64,000 nt of DNA from Hippopus hippopus. Its lineage: Eukaryota > Mollusca > Bivalvia > Cardiida > Cardiidae. The DNA is taken from positions 21,551,521-21,615,520 of the forward strand of contig OX328113.1 in NCBI GenBank assembly GCA_946811185.2. The letters are read 5' to 3'. Below the pieces are notes generated by a model, which saw only the letters and a list, made by a program, of their open reading frames with translations, did no database searches and was not told where the DNA came from. A program made the position numbers and the translations under genes. This document shows, in pieces, positions 43,151 through 55,559 of this stretch (position 1 is the stretch's first letter; the number at the start of each line of letters is the position of its first letter).

Positions 43151-43825
43151 GCCATATTTATTGAATTGTTTGTTACTACTCAAAAAAGGGGGCTGTTTAG
43201 TTTTTATGCCACAAATCAAATTTTTTTTTGTAAAAGGCCAATAAATACCACCGGATATATATTTCTTTTCATATAAAGTGTACGAGTAAATTAAGTAAAA
43301 TGATCTTGTCCACCGTGGGTTCGAATCCCGCCAGATGCGGTTTGTATTTCTGCCATGCATTTCTTCATTTGTTTCTTTGTTACTGACTTTGTTCCTAAGA
43401 CTAGTATATCCCAACGTCACTCTTTTTGAAACACTATATACAGTCCTATGCGTGTTTACAGTCCGAAATATAATACTATCATAAAAACATGTCAAATTGT
43501 TGGATCAAATTACTACTCTCATAAGTAGCAAAATAAAAGTTGCTGCACAGCACACTTGGTAGAACAACTTTGACCCCCATTGTCCTTGCTTACTCTACTA
43601 ATTACTTAAATATTATACATGTACATGTATTATTTGTGATAATTTTTTTAAAAACTTTCATTACATCTAATCATAGCTTAAAACTGTTCAACAAATCCAC
43701 TTTTCAGGACTTTCAGTCTTTTGATTCAATGTGTATTCTTATTTATTAAAGAACTATCTACCCTTTAAATGGTTAGAGGCAACAAAATGATGGGCCATGT
43801 TAAAAACGTAAGCTTTCATGATTGA
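43151..43825. other. Intergenic, unassigned
   Basis: Contains a B-box-like GTGGGTTCGAATCCCGCC at about 43313, preceded by no recognisable A box. Otherwise nothing. Confidence 0.4.
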
Positions 43826-44050
43826 CCCTTTACCACACAGTCCCAATTTTTAACGACTTTGAAGAAGCCATTTGAAAACATTGTAGGAAAAGGACAAAAT
43901 GCTGGTAACCAGCATTTTCTCCTCATCTCACAACCTTTTACTACTCTATCAAAGAAAAATTGCAGCATTTGAGCCATACTGAAATTGTTGTCTGTAAATG
44001 CTGTCATTTTGGACAAGGCTAAAATTTTTGTTGTCAGGTAAAGAGTTATT
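43826..44050. mobile_element. Family A palindromic MITE
   Basis: Left GACCCTTTACCACACAGTC, centre at about 43890-43925, right TCAGGTAAAGAGTTA. Confidence 0.85.
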
Positions 44051-44264
44051 TTTTCTCTTTATGTCATGAGTTCAGAAATCTGAGGTATTATGTTACTTTT
44101 CATATAATTACATGTATAGGGCAAAAATTGTTGTTTGATTATTGATGTGTTTAGAATTTTTTTCTAATTAATGATTCCAATTTATGTCAATACAGAACAA
44201 AGTTTGTAGGTTTTCAATTTTTTTGGACATGGTGTCTGATAAAAGGGAAATATGGTGGGCAGTA

Positions 44265-44795
44265 GAGGATAATAGTCTATCTCTCTACCAAACAACAAAA
44301 TTATAGAATTGTCAAAATTGAAAGCATTAGCAGACGACAATTAAGATGCAGTGGATATGATGAATTTTCTCCTTGAAAAGGTAGACGGCATTGTGGTTTC
44401 TAGCATTTTCTCCTTGTCCACACTGTTTTCCAAAGCTTTCTCCTTTCAGGGTCCTTAAATGGTTGATAGCTTTATGTTGATAATTGTAAGTATTTACAGA
44501 TGAATAGCTTCCAACTTTATTGATACTTGTAGAGTTGATGTGAGCAAAGATAAAAAATAAACATTACTCTTTACCAAACAACAAAATTTTACATTTGTCT
44601 AAATTTGAAGCATTTGCAGACAAGAAAAGTAATTTGGTTCAATGGAATTGTTTTTCTTTGAAAGGTTAGAAAACATTGTGGGATAAGGAAAAAAATCGTG
44701 GTTATCAGATTTTTCTTCTTTTCCATTATGGTTTCAAAAGCTTTCTTCTCCAGGGTCGGTTAAACTCAGGATTGTGTGGTAAAGGTTTAAAGGAA
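44265..44795. mobile_element. Two family A copies
   Basis: First copy 44275-44465 (CTACCAAACAACAAAATTAT to GGGTCCTTAAATGG), second copy 44568-44795 (CTCTTTACCAAACAAC to TGTGGTAAAGG). Both lie in the orientation opposite to the copy at 43826. Confidence 0.75.
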
Positions 44796-44886
44796 AAGGA
44801 AAAATGAACTTGTTTGGAAGACAAACAAACTTGTATGGATGCTGTAGTAAGATAGAGTGAGACAGTGAGAAGAAAAATGGCTATAA

Positions 44887-45880
44887 GAGATCCCCCCCGT
44901 CAGGGTCGGGAGACACATTGTTTTTCCCCATGCATCCGTCCGTCTGTCCGTCTGCCTGTCTGTCCATCACAAATTGTGTCCGCTCTATAACTCGAAAACC
45001 TTTTAAGATATTTTGATAAAACGTCACACATTTGTAAAACTCCATCAGACGAAGTGTCATGCACGAGAACCATAACTCTAGCTTGCACATTTTTCGAGTT
45101 ATTACCCTTTGATTATTTTCCGTCACAAATTGTGTCCGCTCTATAACTCAAAAACCTTTTGAGATATTTTGATAAAACTTCACACATTTGTAAAGCTCTA
45201 TCAGACAAAGTGTCATGCACAAGAACCATAACTCTGGCTTGCATATTTTTCGAGTTATTTCCCTTTGATTATTTTCCGTCACAAATCGTGTCCGCTCTAT
45301 AACTCGAAAACCTTTTGAGATATTTTGATAAAACTTTACACATTTGTAAAGCTCTATCAGACGAAGTGCCATGCACAGGAACCATAACTCTGGCTTGCAT
45401 ATTTTTCGAGTTATTTCCCTTTGATTATTTTCCGTCACAAATTGTGTCTGCTCTATAACTCGAAAACCTTTTGAGATATTTTGATAAAACTTTACACATT
45501 TGTAAAGCTCTATCAGACAAAGTGTCATGCACAAGAACCATAACTCTGGCTTGCATATTTTTCGAGTTATTTCCCTTTGATTATTTTCCGTCACAAATCG
45601 TGTCCGCTCTATAACTCAAAAACCTTTTGAGATATTTTGATAAAACTTTACACATTTGTAAAGCTCTATCAGACGAAGTGCCATGCACAGGAACCATAAC
45701 TTGTATATTTTTTGAGTTATTTCCCTTTTATTATTTTCCTTACTCATTTTACGTACAATTTCATGTCCGCTCTATAACTCGAAAAACTGTTAGAGAAAAA
45801 TGACCATTATTTCAGTTAGAACTTGCCTTGGTCACATATCAATCCTTCTGACACCAAAAAGCGGGGAGACATCTGTTTTT
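44887..45880 (+). mobile_element. Tandem-core element, 156-bp period
   Basis: The left end GATCCCCCCCGTCAGGGTCG is followed by a CATCCGTCCGTCTGTCC-type stretch (44933-44968). Highly similar units starting at GTGTCCGCTC 44976, 45132, 45288, 45444 and 45600 follow (exactly 156 apart), with a diverged sixth at 45762. The right part contains 'agcggggagacatctgtt' (45860). Because 156 is a multiple of three, the array keeps an open frame of 148 codons on the minus strand (45148-45594). This is a repeat artefact, not a gene. Confidence 0.85.
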
Positions 45881-46285
45881 TTTTTGTAGAAAAACAAGTT
45901 CTAGTTAAGAGTCTGACATTGGTGCTTAAGTGAATGGCTAAGCCAACCAAGTATGAAACAGAAACATTCCATTAGGACTGTGTTCAAGTTATTGGTTGGC
46001 GGCAAGCTATAGGGTTGGGGGCAAGTTCTTTATATATAAACTGCTAATTGAATGTTGATGTTTTTATCCTCCCAGAATAACTTTATCTTAAAAGATATTG
46101 TTGGCGACAGTTTGGAGTCTAAAGTTTGTGATTAAATGCATGAAAACGTGTAAAATCAGTGAGGCAGAAAGAGAGAGATTTCCCTAACAAGGATTATCTC
46201 TTGAAACGAATTGAGTGGGGGAATTTCATGAATAGCCTTATATGGTTTTGATAAATCAACAAGAATTAACATTAAGCCTTTTACC
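45881..46285. other. Intergenic, unassigned
   Basis: No structure recognised. Confidence 0.4.
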
Positions 46286-46331
46286 AAACATTCTAGTAAA
46301 CAGTATTTTCTCCTTTTTCCATAAGGTTTTG

Positions 46332-46570
46332 AAAGCAGTGCACCTATCCATGCTTTCCTGAAGTTTCTCTTACCAGTACTCTGCACTATATTCTTTCCAG
46401 GCCACTAGCTGTTTTCCCACATAAACATTGTCGAAATAATGACCAGTCATGAGAGAGGAATGAATCCTGTCACAATGACTATCATCAATTTTCGGAAAGA
46501 AATTGACCGAGCCAGGGACCGAATCAGCGTCTCCCTTTTTTTGAGTCCTGTATGTCAGACTGTGCTACCG
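46332..46570 (-). mobile_element. SINE-like unit, minus strand
   Basis: Inverse of the SINE body ('tatccatgctttcctgaag', 'gctgttttcccacataaac', 'gagaggaatgaatcctgt') ending in a tRNA-like head remnant. A family A fragment precedes it (46262-46335). Confidence 0.65.
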
Positions 46571-46589
46571 AGGCTCAGCTTTGTATCCT

Positions 46590-47275
46590 TTCAGAGACAA
46601 ATTTCATCATTGGAGCCACATTTTATTTGTCATCTGTAAATGCTTACTTTTTGGATGTGTCCAAAATTTGTTGTTAGGTAGAGTTAACCCCTGACTATAT
46701 GACACAAGTTTAAACTTGTCCATATTAAAAACAGTTGCAAATGACAAATATTACTTAACTCTTTATCAAACGACAAAAATTTAGACTGGTCCAAATTGAA
46801 AGGATTTGCAGATGCCAAATTAAATGTAACTGAAATGATGACTTTTGTTTTTGATCGGGTAGAAAACATTGTGGGAAAAGGAGAAAATACTGGTTACCAG
46901 CATTTTCTCCTTTTCCCACAACGTTTTCAAAAGCCTTCTTCCTCATGGTCATAAGCCTTCTCTTACAGGGTCGTTAAATCTCCGGATTGTGTGGTAATGG
47001 GTTTTAAAGCATGAAGTTTGTCTTTCATGAGGCAGAAAGCATTGTTGGAAAAGGAGAAAATGCTGGTTACCAGCATTTTCTCCTTTTCCCACAACGCTTT
47101 CAAAAGCCTTCTTCCTCATGGTCATTAAAACATGCCATGTTCTATGAAAGGATAAATATGTTACATGTATGTGAAACACCATTGTGACAAAAGGAGAAAA
47201 GGGTCATTTAGCAATTCACCCTTTTGTCATGATGTTTTCTGTAAGTGGTAATGCGTTTCTTTGAACAGGAGGGTT
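46590..47275. mobile_element. Cluster of three to four family A MITEs
   Basis: A fragment at 46590-46690, then full palindromes centred at about 46895 and 47070, and a shortened one at 47180-47240 (CACCATTGTGACAAAAGG with inverse). The centres read GGAGAAAATACTGGTTACC and GGAGAAAATGCTGGTTACC. Confidence 0.8.
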
Positions 47276-47439
47276 AAAAAAAATTGTTAAACTGAAATAT
47301 TGAAGTCTTGTTGTAGCGGTTATTTATTCATGGTTTATTACATGCACAGTATTGCAAACACTGCCTGTTAGTGTAGATTTTATGTCGCATGAAATTATCT
47401 ACATTAAATGAAAAATCATGTCAGTCCTGTTACGTTTTA

Positions 47440-47695
47440 TTTTCTGTATCCCGGGCTAGGCCAATTTTTTTTCCGAGGATTCATGATATTCATTGCAACA
47501 GGATTCATTCCTTTCTCACCTCTGTCCATTGTCTCCATGATGGTTATGTGGGAAAGCGGCCAGTGGTTTGGAGAGAGTATTATGCGTAGTACTGGTTAAA
47601 GAAACTCCAGGAAAGCTTGGATAGGTGCACAGGTCAACATGATATAACTGAATAATCTTGAAAATGGCATTAAACACCATACAACAACAACAAGT
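47440..47695 (+). mobile_element. SINE-like unit, plus strand
   Basis: 'caacaggattcattcctttc', 'atggttatgtgggaaagcgg', 'actccaggaaagcttggata' and an (aac)n tail. Same body as 17920 and inverse of 46332. Confidence 0.7.
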
Positions 47696-47799
47696 ATTTT
47701 CGATCAAAGATAAAGTAATGGTCTGCTTGTAGATTTTTGTTATAGATTACTGTCTCTATCCGTCTGTCTGTCCCTAGTCTCGTGTGTCCATAGGTCTGT

Positions 47800-47910
47800 T
47801 CAGAGCCTTAGCCTAGTACTGGTGAAACCCAGGAAATGCATGCATATGTGAGCTGTTACTGTAATATAACTGGAATAATGTTAAAGGCAGCATAAAACAG
47901 TTTTCAATCA
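47800..47910 (+). mobile_element. SINE-like fragment
   Basis: 'tagtactggtgaaacccagg' and 'gtaatataactggaataatg'; preceded by a short CCGTCTGTCTGTCC stretch at 47760. Confidence 0.55.
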
Positions 47911-48049
47911 AGCAAACTATAGGTCTGTCTGTATGTCCATCTCTCTCATCTTTTGCTATCCTGATGAGGATAAACTGTGGATGAGAGCAGCCCTGACAAT
48001 TAATGTTTGATAACTTGCATATTCCATACCATAGACAACACCAGATGCT

Positions 48050-48125
48050 TTTGTGGAAAGTGTAGGTCAAGATCAGACTGCACAGGACGTGCAGTCTGAT
48101 CTCTTATCTACACTGTCCATGGCTG
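48050..48125. mobile_element. Family B palindrome core
   Basis: GTAGGTCAAGATCAGACTGC paired with GCAGTCTGATCTCTTATC around ACAGGACGTG. Confidence 0.8.
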
Positions 48126-48559
48126 TATTTTAGATGATGAATGAACTCTCTTGATCTTGTAGCCGAACTGTATTTGTAGCCATTGAGAAAATGCCACTTA
48201 TTCATTCAGTAGTGAAAGAGTAAAACAATTTAAAAGTTGAGACCTTTACTGATGATTGTGACTGTCGTCTATGTGGATTTGATTTTTAGCTTGGCCTATT
48301 TTGATATGGTATCATTACAGCCCTGTCCCCTGCTGTATCTCCGGTGTTGTGGGGATATTTTCTGATGTCTTTGTTTGATGTTACCGAGGAAATTTAATTC
48401 AAACTTAAGCTTGCAGGTAGGTTGTAGCAGGGATCTTATATATGTGTATATACGATCCCTGGTTGTAGGTAACCCTATAAATATTTCTGCACTATTAACG
48501 GTATACCCCCTTTTTCACTGGTATGGATCCATAAAATCCATTTTGTCTAACAACTGAAT

Positions 48560-50262
48560 CATGTCACAAAATTCATGACTCTGAATCCCTGATTAACATT
48601 TATTTCTGTTTTCCATTAAATTCCATTACATTTTCCTTAAAACCAGATTTTACATGAAAAATGGATCTCTACTGATGTGATTATGCTTTTCTACTCATTT
48701 CTGCATTTAGAGAGTAAAAAGTTATTATTTGCTTGTCAAAGTCCTTATGCAGGTGTTATGGAGTTCATCTTTATTAAAATGAGTGAGAATTTAGTTATTG
48801 AGATAAAACGGCCTTGTTTTGTCTTACTTTTCACATAAGGAGAATATCATTTGCCTTCTACATGTAATTTTTTTGTTGCGGTCAATCTGTGCAAAGCCTG
48901 TCTTCCGCATTATCACCCGAGTTTGATGCCAAGTCTATGAGTGGAACACCCAAATTTAGCAAAGGTGTGTAATAATTTAAACAGCTGATCAACTTTTAAA
49001 TAGAATTTTAACAAGCAACTTTAAATTAATTTTGGTCATATAAACTGAGGTTGGTAATCAATGAGAGTACATAAAAAGAAAACTTTGTTGAAAAAAAAAA
49101 AGGATTATCATATAGTCTACTGAATAATATTCAATTCACAACTTATCAAACGATATGATGTATTGAAGTGGAAGTTGGGATTCTGTGTTCATTTCATGGT
49201 CTAAGGGAGAAAACTCGTACAACCATAGTTAAATTTATGAAGAGTGACCTCCCTTATTGTGACTATTTTCCCACTCTCCTCCCAACGAATAAAATGCGTG
49301 TAATATTCGGCATTCTATACCCTACTTTTTTTTCAAAATGACCTTGTTATTTAAAACATTCCTGATTTCGTAAGGATTTCTACCTTTGGCCGTGTCCAAT
49401 GATTCAAAGTACAGGTTGAAATAAATCTTGCTTACGGGCGTGACGAGATTTTGCCTACATTTATTGGCACCTTATTTCGGATAAATGTCAACACAATCGC
49501 CGAGAAAGATTTGATATATAGCAGAAGCTTTCAACATATTGGGAGCAATTTATTCTCGAATTTTTACAAGTCAAATGTACATCATTGGATTTGAAACGAA
49601 AGGATAGCTCGGCACACTTTACGAAATTGTCGATAGCCTTGAGTGAAGGAAACTATGAGTCATGACCTAGATATTGCGGATTTGTTTATGTCAAAGTGTA
49701 GGACTCACAGTAGTCTCATCTATCTGATCGAATTTGGTGTGCCGATTTATATTGATTGAATATTCTATTGTCTGAAGTAAGTTTCAATTTTGTGTCAAAT
49801 CTGATCACAATTAAGAAATCGTTACTTACCACTTTAAATTTTGGCAGCTGTTGTGTTAAAAAACGTGATCAGATGCAAGGGAGATTACCGGCTCGTTAAA
49901 AAATATAATTTCATATTATTCAACTGCTCATTTAACCGAATGTGTGATGTGGTGGTATCTTCAGTGCTGCAGATATTTACATCACTATCATGAAAACATG
50001 AGACGATCTATTACAACTTCGCAGAAGTCGGATCATGACACTGAACGTGGCCATATTTTATTATTCGTCTTGTTTTTAGGCTGTTTACTATTATAAGGGA
50101 CGCGACTCTGATATACATAACGACTCAAGTAAGTACGAGTTTTCTCCCTTGGACCATTAATTTTTTCACAATTTCGCTAGACTTCCATATCACGAAATAT
50201 GCAACTGATTGAGTTTTATTTCAATGTTATTTTAATTGTTTAGAGCGGAAAGAGAAGCAAAA
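48560..50262. repeat. Local segmental duplication, copy 1
   Basis: Matches 51920-53622 in the same orientation over about 1.7 kb, with few repeats inside. Anchors: 'accagattttacatgaaaaa' (48643 / 51991), 'gatgccaagtctatga' (48924 / 52330), 'aagggagattaccggctcg' (49878 / 53242), 'tacgagttttctccctt' (50137 / 53496). Both copies are followed by a family C MITE. Confidence 0.85.
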
Positions 50263-50293
50263 TTATAAGGAAAAAGATTAACAAATAAGTAAA

Positions 50294-50694
50294 TGAGCCA
50301 TGCTCTGTGAAAAGGAGGCTTAATGCATCTGCAAAAGGTATAGATTGAGCAGGCTGACATGGGCCAAAACTTTTTGCTGTTTTTTAAATTTTCTGTATGT
50401 CAAAGGATCAGTGTACCTCATGGTTAAGTCAAGTGTTAACTGTTTTCATACCATAGACAGCACCAGGAGCTTTTGTGGACAGTGCAGATCAAGATCAGAC
50501 TGCACATAATGTATTCTGCTGTATTCTAGATTATGATCAAACTGTCTCTTGATCTTACAGCAGAAATGTATTTGTAGCCTTTGAGAAAATGCAAAGTATT
50601 TATTCAGTAATGAAAGAGTTAAACAAAGTGTCCATGATCATGTGATGACTGCTCGGTATCATGCATCATGGAGATGCATTAAGCGCCCTTTTCT
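50294..50694. mobile_element. Family C MITE interrupted by a family B MITE
   Basis: TGAGCCATGCTCTGTGAAAA (50294) to about 50430 is the left part of C. 50433-50625 holds a B unit (GTGCAGATCAAGATCAGACT, 'gaaagagttaaac' end). The C right part ('atgtgatgactgctcggtat', 'gagatgcattaagcgccc') resumes to about 50694. Confidence 0.75.
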
Positions 50695-50714
50695 TAATAA
50701 AATGTCCATAGGCC

Positions 50715-51560
50715 CTATTAACTTTAAACCAAACAACAAATTTCAGACTGGTCTTACTTGAAAATATTTGCAGAGTACAAAATAAATGTGACTTGAAAGC
50801 TGAAATTTGTTTTGGGAAGTGTAGAAAACACTGTGGGAAAGGAGAAAATGCTGGTAATGTTTTCTTAAGCCTTTTTCCTTAGGGTTTGTTAAAACTCGTA
50901 ATTATGTGGCAAGAGGTTAAGGCATTTTCAGACAACAGATTTGATGTGGCTAAAATGATGGACTTCCTAAATAGGATGTAAAAACATTGCCAGAAAAGGA
51001 ATAAAGTTCTTTTAGCTTTTTACCAAACAACAGAAATGTAGACTGTGTTTAAGTTGAAAGCATTTGCAGACAATAATTTAAATGTGACTCAAATGATGAA
51101 ACGTGCCCTTGATAGGGAAGAAAACATTTTGGAAAAGGAGAAAATGCTAGTAACCAGGCTTTTTCCTCAGGGTCGTTAAAACTTGGTATTATGAGGTAAA
51201 GTGTTAACTGGAATTGAATGCTTGTATACCTGCATTTTCTGCTTTTTCAACAATAATTTCGGAAACCCTTTTCCTAAGGGTAAAAACTGCAAAACTTTGT
51301 TTGGTAAAGGGTTAAGTGATAGCCCCATTAACCCTTTGCCAAACATTCCCTGGATTTTACAACCCAGAGAAAGAAGCCTTCTGAAAATATGTGGGGAAAA
51401 GGAGAATATGCTGGTAACCATCATTTTCTCCTTTTCCCACAATGTTTTCTGTTCTTGTAAGGTTAAGTTTCAAATTTTGAGTCATGTTTATTTTGTCATC
51501 TGCAAATGCTTTCAATTTGGACAAGTCTAACATTTTGTCATTTGGTAAAGAGTTAAACAA
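50715..51560. mobile_element. Cluster of four to five family A MITEs
   Basis: Copies or fragments at about 50715-50920, 50921-51000, 51010-51205, 51206-51315 and 51330-51560. The last is complete (CCCTTTGCCAAACATTCCC to TTTGGTAAAGAGTTAA). Confidence 0.8.
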
Positions 51561-51919
51561 ATTCAACTTGACTAAACTCAAATATTTTATTCATGCAGAA
51601 GGCCACCAACCCATGATGCAAATAATGATATTACACACATGTACATATCCATGAAAACAATACAGAGATCAGTACCCTGAGGAGAAATCTCAATCAGTAG
51701 GGATTCGGAGCTTCTTTTTACAGTTATAGGAAGCTTCATTTATGCTTGATTATTACCTCCATTCTACATGGATTTGCATCAGGCCACAACAAAACAAAGA
51801 CAGATCTGTATTCTTATTGATAGATAGTTCAAAGTGCTATGTAAATTTACACAAGAAAGTGATACCTATCTGCATGAATCCAGATCAGATGAGATATACA
51901 GCTCGATCTGGGTTCAATC

Positions 51920-53622
51920 AGGTCACAAAATTCACTACTCTGGATCCCTAATTTAGAATAACTTCTGTTTCCCATTAAATTTTGCTTAAAACCAGATTTT
52001 ACATGAAAAATGGATCTCATCTGACCTGATTATGCTATTCTATCCATTTCTGTGTTGTTAGAGTAAATAGCTATTATTTACTTGTCAAAATCTTATGGAT
52101 GAACATGCAAGTCTTATAGAGTTCGTCTTAATTTGTTTAGAGCATATTCCTATAAAGTGAGTGAGCATTTAGTTGACATATTATTGAGATAGAACGCTCT
52201 TATTTTGTCATACTTTTACATAAGGAAAATATGAATAGTTGTCTTCTATAGTAGTAATATTTTGCTGCAGTCAGTATGTGCAAAGCCTATCTTCTCTAGA
52301 TATTCCCCATTATTGCCCGAGTGTGATGCCAAGTCTATGATTAGAACACCTAAATTTATCAAAGCTATGTCATAAATAACACAGGGGATCAACTTTTAAT
52401 CAGAATTTTAGCAAGCAACTTGAAATTAATTTTGGTTATATAAACTGAGGTTGGTACCCAATAAAAGTACATAAAAAGGTTATTATATACTGAATAATAT
52501 TCAATGTAACAACTTATCAAACAATATAATATAAAGAAATGAAAGTTGGGATTCTCTGCTCACTTCATGGTCTATGGGAGAAAACCCCTACAACCATAGT
52601 TCATAATTTATGAAGAGTGACCTCCCTTATCGTGACGATTTTTTTCCTCTTTCTTCCCCACGAATAAAATGTATGTAAGATTCGGCATTCTATACTTTTT
52701 GTTTCTTTCAAAAATGACTAAAAGATTCTTGATTTGTTTACATGAATTTCGTAAGAATTTCTGCCTTTGGCCGTGTCCATTTCGGGAACGGGTGGAAATG
52801 AATCCTGTTTACGGGCGTGACGAGACTTGGCCTACAGTTGTTTGCACCTTATTTCGGATAAACGTCTACACAATCGCCGAGAAAGATTTGATATATGGCA
52901 CAGGGTTTCAGTATATTGAGGGCAATTAGTTCTGGATTTTTTACAAGTCAAATGTCCGTTACTGAATTTGAAACGAAAGGATAGCTCGGCACATTTTACG
53001 AAATTGTCGATAACCTTGAGTAAAGGAAACCATGACCTAGATAATGTGGATTTCTTTATTTCGAAGTGTACATCAAGTAGTCTCATCTATCTGATCGAAT
53101 TTAGTGTGCTGATTTATAGTGATTGAATGTTCTATTGTCTGAATTAAGTTTACTTTTCTGTCAAATCTTATTACGATTAACAAATCGTTACATACCACTT
53201 TAAATTTTGGCGGCTGTTGTGTTTACAAACAGGATGAGATGCAAGGGAGATTACCGGCTCGTTAAAAAATATAATTTCATATTATTCACCTGCTTATTTA
53301 ACTAAATGTGTGGTGTGCTGGTAACTTCAGAATTGCAAATATTTACACTACTTTCATAAGAACAATCAGTGGAAGTAATGTTTTTACTAGGATCATGCCT
53401 TTAAACGTCGGACGTATTGCATCATTTGTCTGGTTTTTAGGCGATTTGGTATTACAAGGGACGCCACTCTGATATAAAGAAAGACTCAAGTATGTACGAG
53501 TTTTCTCCCTTTGACCATTAATTTTTCACAATTTCGATAGACTTCCATATCATGAAACATGCAACTGGTTTCGAGCTTTCTTTTAATGTAAATCGGTTCA
53601 GAGCGGTAAGAAAATAAAAAAT
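51920..53622. repeat. Local segmental duplication, copy 2
   Basis: Partner of 48560-50262, offset about 3.36 kb. No intact frame is shared by the two copies. Confidence 0.85.
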
Positions 53623-53661
53623 ATATAAGAATATAAGGATAAAGATAAACAAATAAATAAA

Positions 53662-53836
53662 TGAGTCATGCACTGAGAAAAGGGGACTTATATGCATCTG
53701 CAAAAAAGCATCGACCCAGGTCAGCCTGCGCAGTCCGCGCAGGCTAACGGATCCATAATATTTTGTGTGATGACTTGCTTGGTATAATGCATCCAACGGA
53801 GATTCATTAAACATCATAATGCCAGAGCATGGCTCA
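53662..53836. mobile_element. Family C MITE, shortened
   Basis: TGAGTCATGCACTGAG left, CAGCCTGCGCAGTCCGCG centre with inverse, right AGAGCATGGCTCAT. The interior between centre and right end is deleted. Confidence 0.8.
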
Positions 53837-54118
53837 TAATTATATATCTGATATACCTAGGGTGACCTATGGGCTTGAATCTGACCTCTGTCTGCGTCCT
53901 TTGAATCAGTACTTCGTACAATTAAATTTTCTCTAGAAGCTTATTGTCGTCTGTGTCTAACCATTCTTTATCTCATCCCTCGTAGGCTATGTCAGCTTTT
54001 AAGGACGGGGTCAAGAAGATTTCAGTGTCTGAAATACTTTCAAATTAAAATACTTTGCAACAGATTACATGCCTCATTGAGCACTAGAGGTAAAAAAGAA
54101 ATAGCTTTCGTAAATAAT
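53837..54118. other. Intergenic, unassigned
   Basis: No structure recognised. Confidence 0.4.
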
Positions 54119-54384
54119 TGAGCCGTGCCCTGGCAAAAGGGGGCTTATTGCATCTCCGTGATCCATGGTACTAAACAGGCCATCACATTATTAATGGATC
54201 CAGTATATCCATTTTTTTTTAACAACCAACTCAATAATGAGGTAGATTGGACCTCGGATATTCAGAAAATTGACCAATAGCGAAAAGTTTCGACTCAGGT
54301 CAGCCTGCGCGGACTGCGCAGGCTGACCTGGGTCGATAGTTTTCGCAGATGCATTAAGCCCCTTTTTCACAGAGCATGGCTCAA
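54119..54384. mobile_element. Family C MITE, full length
   Basis: TGAGCCGTGCCCTGGC left, AGAGCATGGCTCA right, and a near-perfect central palindrome GTCAGCCTGCGCGGACTGCG with CGCAGGCTGACC (about 54298-54330). Confidence 0.9.
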
Positions 54385-54839
54385 TTATATTTCAAGATAT
54401 CACCAGAAAGGGAATAGATCTAGTGTAGACAAAGGTCAGTCTGCACAGGCTGATCTTAGCATTTTCTTTCTAATAGACGACCCGGAAACCATTACAGTTA
54501 TATATATATACACTGGTATATCCTTAGTCAACACCCACCATTATTACAACCATTCGCAGACTTTCCACGTGCTTAATTTGGACCAGTTTTGTAATCGCTG
54601 TTTAGTGTGTTAGTCATCGGCGTAAAATGTTTATGAGACATTGTTTGTTTTTTTTCATTTAAATTTGTTGGATTATTTAATTGAAAGTGTTATGGAAAAT
54701 AATAACACACCAAGGTGAGTGAATTCATTGCTGTGGTTTTCCTCTTCTCCTTTTTAAATGTCATTTGTATCCTCCTACTCACTATCGTCGTCTTTGTCAC
54801 TTTTTTTCACACCATCCCCTAAGAGGTTAAATGGTGGTC

Positions 54840-55480
54840 GTCGTGATGGGCTCTGTCGTAATGCACGGTGCTAAAAATTCATGCGTTGTGAGCTCTATGA
54901 CTGAGCCCTGTGGCTCAGTTGGTGACGACAGGGGTTGAAATTTAAGGCTTGTGGGTTCGATGCCGAGCCCGGTGCCAGTGGCCCAGCATGTGACGTACAT
55001 TTCTGCGAGATTTATTCCTGGTTCAGCCAAAAGGTTTCAGCATGACAAAGTAGTTAAGGTGTAGGATTCATAGTCCGCCAGTCATGGGTTCTTTCGATCT
55101 CCAAGAGAAGGACCTGTGAGTACCCTTGGGTAAAACACCCGGTAAAATACCCAAGCCCTGTCCTAGTCGAAGTCTTTGTCAAATGAAGGACTTCATAAAA
55201 GACCGTGAATAAAATGTTGAAAATGTCATGAACCACTAGATCTTGTTCGACAAAGACGCCCCTGTAAGTCTCTTAACCTGGAGGCCCCGGGTTCGACCCT
55301 CACTGGCAGCGCTGGGTTTCTTGTGGGAGAGACACTTCAGAGCCCTAGCCTAGTACTGGTGAAACCCAGGAAATACGTGAATAGGTGGGCTGCTGTCGTG
55401 ATATAACTGAATAAACCGAAACGTCTAGATATATGACTGAAGTAATTTTCAAAGCGACGTAAACACCGTCTAATCAATCA
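54840..55480 (+). mobile_element. tRNA-like and SINE-like units
   Basis: A-box-like GGCTCAGTTGGTGACGAC with GGGTTCGATGCCGAGC (54911-54966). A second head with 'aaggtgtaggattcatag' and GTCATGGGTTC near 55085. A SINE body with 'cacttcagagccctagcc' and 'gatataactgaataaac' to 55480. Confidence 0.65.
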
Positions 55481-55559
55481 CCCGCAAGGTGAAATGATTG
55501 CCATTTTGACAGAAATCGTTTCTCCTAAAATTTACATTTTGACTCGGGAAAGCAGCCGA

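Noticed and set aside
45148..45594. 148-codon minus-strand ORF as a gene
   Set aside because: It is the 156-bp tandem unit read in one frame; the unit length is a multiple of three and the same peptide repeats three times.
52669..52929. 86-codon ORF within the local duplication
   Set aside because: The partner copy near 49310-49560 does not keep the frame open, which argues against coding constraint.
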